DNA of 64,000 nt from Burhinus oedicnemus. Lineage: Eukaryota > Chordata > Aves > Charadriiformes > Burhinidae. The first letter of the stretch is position 1; the number at the start of each line of letters is the position of its first letter. The stretch spans positions 114,444-178,443 of the forward strand of contig VFFE01006859.1 in the NCBI GenBank assembly GCA_008921705.1. Reading direction: 5' to 3'. Below, one piece after another: positions 12,201-24,200 of the stretch. The notes beneath the pieces were generated by a model that searched no databases, was not told where the DNA came from, and worked only from the letters and a program-made list of their open reading frames with translations. The translations under genes and the position numbers were made by a program.

Positions 12201-15200
12201 CAATAAACAGGGACATCTTCAGCTAGATCGGGTTGCTCAGAGCCCCATCCAACCTGATGTTGAATGTTTCCAAGGATGGGGCATCTACCACCTCTCTGGG
12301 CAACCTGTTCCAGTGTTTCAACACCATGACAGTAAAGAAATTCTTCCTTATGTCTACTCTAAATCTTTCCTATTCTAATTTAAAGCCATTATCCCTTGTC
12401 CAATTGCAACAGGCCCTGCTAAAATGTTTGTCCCCGTCTTTCCTGTAGGCCCCCTTTAAGTACTGAAAGGCCACAATAAGATCTCCCCAGAGCCTTCTCT
12501 TCTCCAGGCTGAACAACCCCAACTCTCTCAGCCTGTCCTCATAGGAGAGGTGTTCCACCCCTCTGATCATTTTTGTGACCTTCCTCTGGACCTGCTCCAA
12601 CAGGTCCATGTCGTTCCTGTGCTGAGGGCTCCAGAGCTGGACACAGTACCAGCCGGGGTCTCAAGACAGCAGAGTAGAGGGGCAGAATCACCTCCCCTGA
12701 CCTGCTGGCTATGCTTCTTTTGATGCAGCCCAGGATATGGTTGGCTTTCTGGGCTGTGAGCGCACATTGCCAGCTCATGTCCAGCTTTTCATTCGCCAGT
12801 ACCCCCAAGTCCTTCTCAGCAGGACTACTCTCAATCCCTTCATCCTCCAGCTCCCCATACTGGGGGTTACCCTGACCCAGCTGCAGGACCTTGCACTTGG
12901 CCTTGTTGAACTTCATGAAGTTCACATAGGCCAACTTCTTGACCCTGTCCAGGTCCTTCTGGATGGCATCCTGTCCCTCAGGCGTGTCAACTGCACCACT
13001 CAGCTTGGTGTCGTCCGCAAACTTGCTGAGGGTGCACTCGATCCCACTGTCCATGTGATTGATGAAGATATTGAACAGTACTGGTCCCAACACACACCCC
13101 TGAGGGGCACCACTTGTCACTGATCTTCATCTGGATATTGAGCTGTTGACCACTACCCTCTGGATGAAGCCATCCAACCAATTCCTCATCCACCAAACAG
13201 TCCACCCATCAAACCCATCTCTTCCCAGTTTAGAGAAAAGGATGTTGTGGGGGACCACAGCATAATACTTATATTATAAATCCTCTGGGGAGCCTTCTTA
13301 CATATTTGTATTACTACCAAGTAAGAAACACACACTTGCTATGAGTAATAATAAACGTGTCCTGGCACAGCTAAAGTATAAGTAAATTATCCATTACCTT
13401 GTAGCTGATTCCTGATTTCCTTTTTTTCCTGTTGTTCCATCAGTAAGGAGATCTTCATTCATTTTATCAGGCTTTTTCTGTACCTAGTCATTAAAATAAA
13501 TATATTTGTGTAATTTGGGAAGTTAGTTGATAATAATTACTACTTCAATTGTGATATCTAACTATGGTGTACTTACTGGCTAGAGCTGGACCAACATCTT
13601 ACTAATTTCTATTTCAGTAAAATACTTACTGAACTGCATTCAACTGTCATTTCATACTTTTAAACTACGTACAGAACTTACTGTAATAAGAAGAAAAGTA
13701 ATCAATTAGGAAAAATTAAATGGTGATTAATAAATCAAACAGCATGTTCAAGCCCTCTCTACTTCTTTATGCAGACTGTAACTAAAAGTGTGGGGAATCG
13801 TATCTCTTTTTCTTCCCTCATGAGTTTGTGATCCAGCCACTTGCTGGCAAAAGAAGGGTAGCAGGGTGTCACACCATGCATGGAACTCACCTGAAGGGAA
13901 AACTGTGATTCTCATAAGCCTTTCACAAGGAGAAGGTGACAAATCTGTTGCTGAAACATAAGCTCTCCCATTCATCTTAAGCAAATCCTACTGTCTTACC
14001 CAGATGCTTAATAAAGGCTCCAAATTAATTTTGTTTGCTGACCTTAATTTCCTAATTGTTTTTGAAAACGAAAGTTTCTAAAACACTAAGAGTTTGAACA
14101 TACTCAGTTCTAATGATATTAATTTCACGTGTTTATACCGACAAGATAACACAGATTTCTGTTCACACTACATCATGTGTCTTTTCAGCTAATGCTTCTG
14201 AAGCCACATCCTAGGTATTGCTGAAGTGATTCTACAATTCAGCTGAATGACAGAGCTTACATATTCTAGTTATAAGCTTAATAGGTACCACCTTTCACAT
14301 AGAGTAACAAATGGCACCCTCTTCCCCTTTCTCTGTGGTTTAAAGGCAGGCTCATAATGCTCCAGAGAGTTACACGTTTCCTCCAGGTTCTGGAAACTTT
14401 CAGTTACAGGGCAGGGGAAGAGACTCCTATGCGTGGTTTTAAAAATTCCTTTTGTACTTGTGTTTACATCCTTCTCTCTCCTTCTCAAAGTCTAAAATTA
14501 GGATACAATGTACAAAAGACACCTACACAAAATGTTATTGTACAAAATAGTGGAAAAAATGTAATACTATGAGGTTCCTTCTCCTTAATATAACTCTTGT
14601 TTCACTATCTCTTTTTGATACATCTTTAAGAATGAAGTAACGTAATTTCATTTACACAAATTTGGTAGCTTAGGGTAGAATTCAACATACCTAATTTTAA
14701 CTTCCACTCTGGTATCTGGACTTCATGTAAAATCCCTCCCCAGTCACAGGAGAGAACTGGATGTCTCAAGAGATGGTCATCCCCTTGGCTGAAATACATA
14801 CCTGAGCTGGGATGAGCAGTCTTTTGGACTGTCTTTCTCATTCTACTAAGCAGAGAGGGAGTTTAAGGCACCTAGACTACACTCTTAGACACCTTAAGCT
14901 AAGTAAGATAAATCCTATCTATGTTACGCACACGGACGTATTATTTTAACAGCTATTTAACAATCTCCCATGCAATTAGTATAACCTGATTGGATCGAAT
15001 TAACTACATTAATTTGCACACCCTTCTCTATTTAATTATACAGAATCTAAATTATATATTTCAATATACAGCTTCCAATTAAATATAGCCTAAGGCATGT
15101 AAGCATTAGTCATATTTCATATAAGGAAATACTGCAGACAAAAAAGGTATCTCTTTACATACTTGGACTTTGATAATTTTGCTTCTGAAGTTGTCTAATA

Positions 15201-18200
15201 CCACGATAACATCTGTCAGGTCAGCTACAGAATCTGTTCCTTCATGGCTGTGAGGAGAAAAAAACCCATGCAAAAGTACACCGGCTCATTAAAACATGCA
15301 GTATTACTTGTATTTAATTAGAGTATAAGGTTTAGGATTGCTGATATTTATAGAAACAAAATTTCTTCACTTACACCTAATTATAACTTAACTTCAGAAA
15401 CTTTCTCAGTTTTATTCATCACTAGACATTGTCCACAGTGGTAGCCCCCACTTTTTAATTTGGATTTTCACAGGAAATTTTATCAACCAATGAAAAAATG
15501 CAGCAACCTTGAGCTGAATATCTTATTATGTATTATAGAGGTATATATTACATTCAAATATTACACTAAATTTAATTTTTCAAATATGGAAAACATCTTA
15601 AAAATTGCTGTGTGATGGCATAAATTTTTAAAATAAATCTGCTTTAAAAAGTTTAGGAAAAGCTTCACCACAGTGCTGGAATAGTAAAGATTGACTTTCA
15701 ACTGGTTGGCTTTGGTAACTGTCCCCCTAAAGACATGGCTGTGCAAGGCACCACATGAACATTTCCCCTACCGAGAACATCAGTTTTAAGCCATTCAGGC
15801 ATCCCAAAACTGTACTGCAGTCCACTGAGTAACAACTATGAAATATGTTGCTGTCACTCTGTGATACAGTGTAATAACATAATTCTCAAATGTTATAGCT
15901 TTTTGTCGTGGTTTGGCCTCAGCCGGCAACAAAGGACCACGCAGCCGCTCGCTCAACCCCCGAGGGCGGTGGGGAAAATCGGAAGAAAGAGGCAAAACTC
16001 GTGGGTTGAGATAAAAACAGTTTAACACAACAGCAAACGAAAGAGGAGAACAACAACAATAACAGTGATGGAGGAATGCACACACAGGGTTACTGTACTG
16101 ATGCTCACCGACCAGACCGCACAGCCCTAGCCCACTCCCAAACTGCGCCCTCCTCCCCCTCCTCCCGGCCAGCTCCCCCTTATGGACTGGGCATGGCATC
16201 ATGTGGTATGATGGTATGTGGCCCTGTGTCCCGGGCCAGAAAATTAACCCTATCCCTGCCGGAACCAGGACATTATCCACCCCTTATTCTATACCATCTA
16301 TGTCATGCCCAGATCTTACAGTTTCCAGTTAATTACCACTACTTTTCCTTGTCTTATTTATGTATACATACATATATATACATACAGATATAATTCCCTT
16401 AGTGTATGGGCCATCCCTCTAAAAATGCCCATTGAGTTCATTTAACCCATGACTTTGGGCTCCTTCTATTAGAACAGTCTCTCAGGGCAGGTGAGATGCT
16501 GTATGGTGCTGGACTGCTGCATGCTGTATTCGGGGCTTGTGGCTGGTGTATCCAATGTGGCCCATGCCCACGGTCCACAGGCTGAAGATGTCAATCTCAA
16601 GGAAGCTGCTGGGTGCCAGCTGCTGGGGTCAGTTCTCGTCCCACCACTGCTGCACTTTACTCAGTTTCATTAAAGTCCATCTGTCATTAATTTAGGCGAT
16701 TCTTACCGTAGTACAATCAATAGTAATTCTAGTAATGACGACATACAGTGGCAGTATTAGTTAACAATTAACATCATACAATTTGATTCACTGGGTATTC
16801 TCGCCCAACATCAGATCTCCCTGAGGTACACATCGGACCTCCCCATCCTTCCGCATCACCCACCAAGTGCACCCAGGTCCTTGGGCAAAAGCAATCCCGC
16901 GGATAGGTTTGCCTTTGCCTGAGGCAGGACCAACCCAGACTGTCTTCCCTAGCATATTCTTCATGTGCACCACAGGGACTTTATCCCCTTCTACAGTGCG
17001 TGGAAGTTTTGACTGGGCAGGGCCAGCTCGATTGGCAGATCCCCTTGTGTTGACTAACCAAGTAGCTTTTGCTAAATGTGTGTCTCAATGTTTGAAGGTC
17101 CCGCCACCCATGGCTCTCAGTGTAGTTTTTAACAGTCCATTGTATCGTTCTATCTTCCCAGCGGCTGGTGCATGATAGGGGATGTGGTATACCCACTCAA
17201 TGCCATGCTCTTTGGCCCAGGTGTCTATGAGGCTATTTCGGAAATGAGTCCCATTGTCTGACTCGATTCTCTCTGGGGTGCCATGTCGCCATAGGACTTG
17301 CTTTTCCAGGCCCAGGATAGTGTTCCGGGCGGTGGCGTGGGGCACAGGGTATGTTTCCAGCCATCCAGTGGTTGCTTCCACCATTGTGAGCACATGGCAC
17401 TTGCCTTGGCGGGTTTGTGGGAGTGTAATATAATCAATCTGCCAAGCCTCCCCATATTTATATTTTAGCCATCATCCTCCATACCAAAGAGGCTTTAACC
17501 GCTTGGCTTGCTTGATTGCGGCACATGTTTCACATTCATGGATAACTTGTGCAATGGTGTCCATGGTCAAGTCCACCCCTCGATCACGAGCCCATCTATA
17601 CGTTGCGTCTCTTCCTTGATGGCCTGATGTGTCATGGGCCCACCGAGCTATTAATAATTCACCCTTATGTTGCCAGTCCAAATCTACCTGAGCCACTTCA
17701 ATCTTAGCAGCCCGATCTACCTGCTGGTTGTTTTGATGTTCCTCAGTGGCCCAACTCTTGGGTACATGGGCATCTACATGGCGTACTTTCATAACCAGAT
17801 TCTCTATCCGGGCAGCAATATCTTGCCACAGTTCAGCAGCCCAGATGGGTTTACCTCTGCGCTGCCAGTTGCTCTGCTTCCACTGCTGTAACCACCCCCA
17901 CAGAGCATTTGCCAACCATCCATGAATCAGTATAGAGATAAAGTANNNNNNNNNNNNNNNNNNNNNNNNNNNNNNNNNNNNNNNNNNNNNNNNNNNNNNN
18001 NNNNNNNNNNNNNNNNNNNNNNNNNNNNNNNNNNNNNNNNNNNNNNNNNNNNNNNNNNNNNNNNNNNNNNNNNNNNNNNNNNNNNNNNNNNNNNNNNNNN
18101 NNNNNNNNNNNNNNNNNNNNNNNNNNNNNNNNNNNNNNNNNNNNNNNNNNNNNNNNNNNNNNNNNNNNNNNNNNNNNNNNNNNNNNNNNNNNNNNNNNNN

Positions 18201-21200
18201 NNNNNNNNNNNNNNNNNNNNNNNNNNNNNNNNNNNNNNNNNNNNNNNNNNNNNNNNNNNNNNNNNNNNNNNNNNNNNNNNNNNNNNNNNNNNNNNNNNNN
18301 NNNNNNNNNNNNNNNNNNNNNNNNNNNNNNNNNNNNNNNNNNNNNNNNNNNNNNNNNNNNNNNNNNNNNNNNNNNNNNNNNNNNNNNNNNNNNNNNNNNN
18401 NNNNNNNNNNNNNNNNNNNNNNNNNNNNNNNNNNNNNNNNNNNNNNNNNNNNNNNNNNNNNNNNNNNNNNNNNNNNNNNNNNNNNNNNNNNNNNNNNNNN
18501 NNNNNNNNNNNNNNNNNNNNNNNNNNNNNNNNNNNNNNNNNNNNNNNNNNNNNNNNNNNNNNNNNNNNNNNNNNNNNNNNNNNNNNNNNNNNNNNNNNNN
18601 NNNNNNNNNNNNNNNNNNNNNNNNNNNNNNNNNNNNNNNNNNNNNNNNNNNNNNNNNNNNNNNNNNNNNNNNNNNNNNNNNNNNNNNNNNNNNNNNNNNN
18701 NNNNNNNNNNNNNNNNNNNNNNNNNNNNNNNNNNNNNNNNNNNNNNNNNNNNNNNNNNNNNNNNNNNNNNNNNNNNNNNNNNNNNNNNNNNNNNNNNNNN
18801 NNNNNNNNNNNNNNNNNNNNNNNNNNNNNNNNNNNNNNNNNNNNNNNNNNNNNNNNNNNNNNNNNNNNNNNNNNNNNNNNNNNNNNNNNNNNNNNNNNNN
18901 NNNNNNNNNNNNNAAGGGAGGCAAAAGAGGTTGGGAAAGTATCCCCCCCTGTTTCCCCCATAGATTGGGTGTGATTATTAATAAATTCTGAGAGACGGTG
19001 CCCAAGGTATGGGCAGGCCAGCAATACCGCATAAATTCCCCAACATAATCGCCTAAACAGCGATGTTATCATATCATAAGTTGATATTGCACAGGACAGC
19101 AAAATCATAATCCTGATCCCTCTGCCAGAGGTGATAAACAGCATCACAGGGAGCACATAGAGCAGATAGGAGTTTACATAACACAGCCATGCGAACAAAC
19201 GAAGCAGCATTGTGGTCACCAACTATTTAACTAAGTTAATAAATGCATATAACACTTGTTTTAACAAGTTCTGGTCGGATCTGTCGTTATCTCAACCCTT
19301 CGTGCCCCACGTTGGGCGCCAAAAAGACTGTCGTGGTTTGGCCTCAGCCGGCAACAAAGAACCACGCAGCCGCTCGCTCAGCCCCCGAGGGCAGTGGGGA
19401 AAATCGGAAGAGGCAAAACTCGTGGGTTGAGATAAAAACAGTTTAACACAACAGCAAACAAAAGAGGAGAAACACAACAACAATAACAGTGATGGAGGAA
19501 TGCACACACAGGGTTACTGTACTGATGCTCACCAACCAGACCGCACAGCCCCAGCCCCGCGCCTTCCTTCTCCTCCCGGCCAGCTCCCTCTTATGGACTG
19601 GGTGTGGCGTCAAGTGGTATGGAATACCTGTGTCCTGGGCCAGAAAATTAACCCTATTCCCGCTGGAACCAGGACACTTTTATACCTCAATAGCCCATAA
19701 AATTTTTCCTTCAATTCTTTCTGTCTTTTAACAGTATTATGTGGTTTCCTCTTGCTAAGGCTACGCATACAAAAAATTGGTTTAAGAAAGTAATGTGCTA
19801 CCCCTTAGGCTTAATTTTTTTTAAATTTTGCCTAGAAAATAGAAATATTTAAATCATTTCAATCTGTTTTATACTACTTATCTAAAAATTACAGCATTTT
19901 ATATAGTTATCTGAATTTTCTATTTAGTACATTTCTATAAAAAGTGCCTGTGATTACTAAGTTTCCTAGAGATGGCTGATTCTTGCACGGAACAATGTTC
20001 AGGATTATCTTGACTTTTCTACTCTCTGATTTAATCTCATTTTCACACTTTTAAAATATTGCATATGTGAACACTTGGCCAAGGACAGTCTTTTTATCAC
20101 AAGGATGTACAGTACTCAACGTAAAAGGGCACAGATCTCCATTTTAAATAAAGTGTGTCATTAAAAAGCTCTAAAATAGTAAAACTAGAGCCAAACACAA
20201 CTGCTGATAGCAGAAATGGCAGCAGCTGACACAGTGTTCCCATTTTTGCCCTCAGTTTTTACACAATCAAAATATTCTGTTATTCACTCTGTTGCCTAAA
20301 AATCTCAATGTTATGAATTCTATAGCTAGCTCTGCAGCTCTGCTGATGAAGATGATTTTCCAAATACAATATTCTCAAAGGGTTTGGTTTGGCTGTAAAT
20401 TTAGTAACATTGCTTTGTCTCTCTAAATGCCTTCTGTGGATCCGTCACTGTCGGCTCCATCTTTACTGAGTGTGAATTGTTTTACTCTGCACAGCTCTCA
20501 GTGTGATGAATTTCTGTCCCAGTATGAACAATGTACTGAAGACAGTTACCTTGGACACTTAACGTTGGTCTCGAGATCCAATTTATCTGTTTCTCCATTC
20601 ACATCTTTGTATACTTCCAACTATTACACTTCTCCTGACAGAGTACTTCATCTCAATTCCTAGTCACGCAACTACGTGCTCAATGGCTACTTACAGACTA
20701 GGATATTCACTTGTTTTTAGGTAGGTGTCTCTCTGAAAGAAAATGGAGTCCATCATACTGTTCTCTAATTTTAAAATCAATGTGCTGAATCCTATACAGG
20801 ACCTCTCATCCTTTCTCTGTCTCTGTGCATATGACATTAGCATATTGTAATTTTATTCATGTAACAGATGCACATTTCACATGAGTGATCACGTGAATAA
20901 GCTTTTGAATTTGACCTGGGGTTTGGAAGAACTGTGATTGTGATTTATAAACTCCCTTAACAAAACCAATAAGGATTTTGTGTTTTGTCCAAAAACTACT
21001 GAATGCTGTTAGCGTAACTTAGTTTGTAAACTCACTGAAAGCAGGCAAAACTTCCTTTTTAAATCCAAGCAAAATGTCTTGCATACTGACAGCACTATTA
21101 AATATTTAACAATAACTACTTTATTGTTATACAATTGTTATACAAAACTAAACACGTCCAGCAGAGTATTTATGTCACAGCTTTAAAATGTTTCAACTCA

Positions 21201-24200
21201 CCTACATACTTCTAATATAAATACACATAAGTATCAAGATAATATAATTTTCCATATGCAGAACAAAAGCATTCAAGTTTAACAAATGGAGACCCTTTAA
21301 AATCTCGAAACAAAGAAACAAAAAAATTCTTTGCCCAAATTAAAAAGGATACAACTTTCAGGTAACCAGTCTGCATACCATCAAAATATAATAAATTGTA
21401 TCTACCTACCTTTTAACAAAATGAAATATTCAACAGGCTCATATATATATATCTTTAGATATAAACTATTTTCTGCAGTCTTATCTTGCAATACCTGTTT
21501 TCCTACCAACATCACAGGATCAAAGTTCCAGTAATAAGCAGTGCTCAGACTGTTGCTGAGTATACCAATTTTCATCTTCCTAATATTCGTAGCAGTTTAC
21601 TAATAACAAATTGATTTACAAGTGTGACTGCTTCAAAATAATGATCCTTGTTAGAAGCAGTGTTTGGGGGGAAAAAAAAGACACGTATTTCAAAAGCTGT
21701 GTATTTACATAAAGTAAAAATAAATTATTTGCATGTGTATTAGATGCTACTATGAGAGAAGCAAATAAGCACTGAGGTGTAGAACATGCTGTGACTTCAA
21801 AATCCTGTATTTCTCCTAAAACTCCTACAGGCCTGTGCCTCAAAGAAAACAGGTCATCTCACAGTTCAACAAGAGAGGATATGATTAGTATATAAGGATG
21901 GCGAATATACTGCAATACCTCCTGGCAAAATTCCATTGTGTCAAATAGTTGCTTGAGTTCCGATAGCAATTTGATACTATTAATACTGATATAAGTAAAA
22001 GTAGTATCAAAGATCCTGGTACAGCCTCCCAAACATGCTTTAACTCTTGTACTCTAAGCCTGTGGCTTGTAATAATTCAATGAAATAAACACTACTGTTT
22101 AGATTCCTCATCAAGTATTAATTTTACATAACTTAGCTGAGCTCAATTAAGCTCATTTGTATTACTCCTTTGGGAAAAACCAGTAAATATTAAAAAATGG
22201 CAGATGATTTAAGTTTTCTTTGATCCAGGCTAGAATGTAGAGTGGTTTTGTTTCATTTTTTTTCATTTTTTAATTCAACTACAGCTCATTACATTTTTTT
22301 TTAACCATGACATCTTTCATAAATCACTTTATATACCTGAATGTTAAATTAGACAAATAGCTACAGTTGGCGGAGATTTAGTGAACTTCTTAAGATAAAG
22401 ACTACATTTTTATGCTTTTTCAACAGATTGTGAGTGGTTTCTGGAAAAAAATAAATTGAAACTTGCAAACAAATAGAATGAACCTAATAGCCCGTTAATA
22501 TTTCTTCCTGTAACACTGAAATTGACGCATTAACTAAATATTCAAAAGAGCAAATATGTTCATCAGTTTTTTCATTTTTTAATAGTAGCTGATGACTAAA
22601 CATCATATGGAACTATGTGTTCCTGAATTCTAAGTAATAATAAATATTTTATAAGAAATAGACCTGTTTCAGCCCACAGAATTACGGGGCGGGGGAGGAA
22701 AGAAGGAAGAACTGAAGCTGAAATAAAACGATATTGTTCCTCTAGAAGGGATTGGATTCAAAGCTTCAAGAGGAGGCCCTCATATGCTAGGGATCTACGC
22801 TGTTACATAAAATGTGAGAAAAAGATGATTCTTCCATGGAATAGTTGGAATGATGGCTAGCATATGTTCCTCATATGAAAATTGACCATGGAAATTACAG
22901 ATCTATAAGCCATACAGGTGGCAACTAAATGCCAGTTACCAGAGTACAATGTGACTTTTTTCCATGCACAGGGATTCCTCCTAAGAGAGGGAAATGTGGC
23001 ACAGTCAACATGCAGCCAGGGTACAGAATTGAAGAGTGCTTCTATATCTTAAGGTGAAGGTGTAACCACAGTGATTCTTAGATGACTTAGATGACTAAGA
23101 AACACTCAGAATTAATTGAAGAAAAAAGCCTAAAACTGAAATTAATATCATGCTGCTGTTAAAAAAAGATGCCAGGCATCAATAACACTGCATTCAGAGC
23201 CACCCTCAGGGCTCAAAAAAAATCATGGCACTTCCTCCAGCTGATCAAGATGCTACTGGAAAGCTAGCAATGCTCCAGAAGACGTATTCTTGGAATTACA
23301 TGTTAAGTATGTTGGGAATGCCAAAACATTAATCAACAAAGCCATGAGTGACATTTCTACAGAATTCAGTGCAAGCAGTTGCATGATAATGCTAACCATG
23401 CTTGGAACTGACAGGGCAAGTGTCTGGTAGCTGTGTAGCTGTATAGTAAGAGACTTTGCTAGCATCGAGTCTAGCTGAGCAGCTTAGACTTATTATGCAT
23501 TAACATATCCAAATGCCTTCAAGAACACACGGAGCAATCAAACAACAACTTACATTAATCAAGAAATAAGGTATCTCTTATAAACTTTAAATCATCATTT
23601 GCTTCTTGTTCAATTTCTTTCATGTTATTTTTGCTCATTTTCCTTCAGTACTGTGAGATCTTTTCAAAGTATGTTGTACCTTCAAATTCATTTATAAGTA
23701 TGTTTCCATAAAATGGATTAATACTTACGAAAAAACCTGATAAATCTCTTCGGATCTTCCTTTACGCAATCTCAGTGTCCAAGCACCTGGATTTGCTTTC
23801 AACTGAAAATACCCCTAAGAAAAAAAAAGGACAGACAGTCACTTGTTCTGTCAGCATTTCAGATTTCAATCGTTTACTCTTACAAACATCAATTATCCAA
23901 CACTCGGTACTGCAGCCAGGGTTAGTAACCATGACCTACTGTCAAATCAGCCCTGAAAGTAATATGGCAGTGATGCAATCAAGTATCACCTTTCCTGTAT
24001 GTCCATATTAGTGCCTTTCAGGGCTCTGTTTGTTTCTAGCTCCACCTAGAACAGCAAATAAGTGAGTAGGAAAGAAATAAACTATTAAACTGACCCTAAA
24101 CTGAAAAAGCTTCTTTGAAACTTAAAATTCTTGTCTGGAACAGCTTTCCAAGTCAACACAGTTCCTTCCAAATTTAGGAACACTGCATACAGCTATCACA

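Larger units (their letters stand above)
15904..19676 (-). mobile_element. Defective endogenous retrovirus (two LTRs)
   Basis: A provirus on the minus strand, co-directional with UGGT2. Order in its own sense: 5' LTR (19329-19676), tRNA-Lys primer-binding site, an open hydrophobic frame, an assembly gap, RNase H C-terminal part plus integrase, then 515 bp without recognisable env, a weak polypurine tract and the 3' LTR (15904-16272). CTTTT flanks both sides (15899-15903 and 19677-19681), as expected of a single integration. Internal length is only about 3.06 kb including the gap, too short for complete gag-pro-pol-env. A frame offset and two in-frame stops make it inactive. Confidence 0.93.
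15248..23728 (-). other. UGGT2 intron (exons 19-20), hosts an ERV
   Basis: Longest visible intron, 8.5 kb. The endogenous retrovirus occupies 15904-19676. The flanks 15248-15898 and 19682-23728 are AT-rich, and I recognise nothing else in them. Confidence 0.85.

Noticed and set aside
12737..13123. Open frame on the strand opposite the CR1 reverse transcriptase (also at 41503-41739, 55676-56080, 59516-60031)
   Set aside because: They recur opposite each CR1 RT and are the antisense shadow of the RT codons.
15795..16393. Proline- and leucine-rich open frames over the left LTR on both strands
   Set aside because: They lie within the noncoding LTR, have counterparts in the other LTR, and fit no protein family.
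16491..16673. Plus-strand frame downstream of the integrase as a possible retroviral accessory gene
   Set aside because: It is antisense to the provirus, 60 codons only, and without recognisable features.
17851..19222. Long open frames apparently spanning 17851-19222 on both strands
   Set aside because: They cross the run of N at 17946-18913, so their length is an artefact. Only the parts outside the gap were considered.
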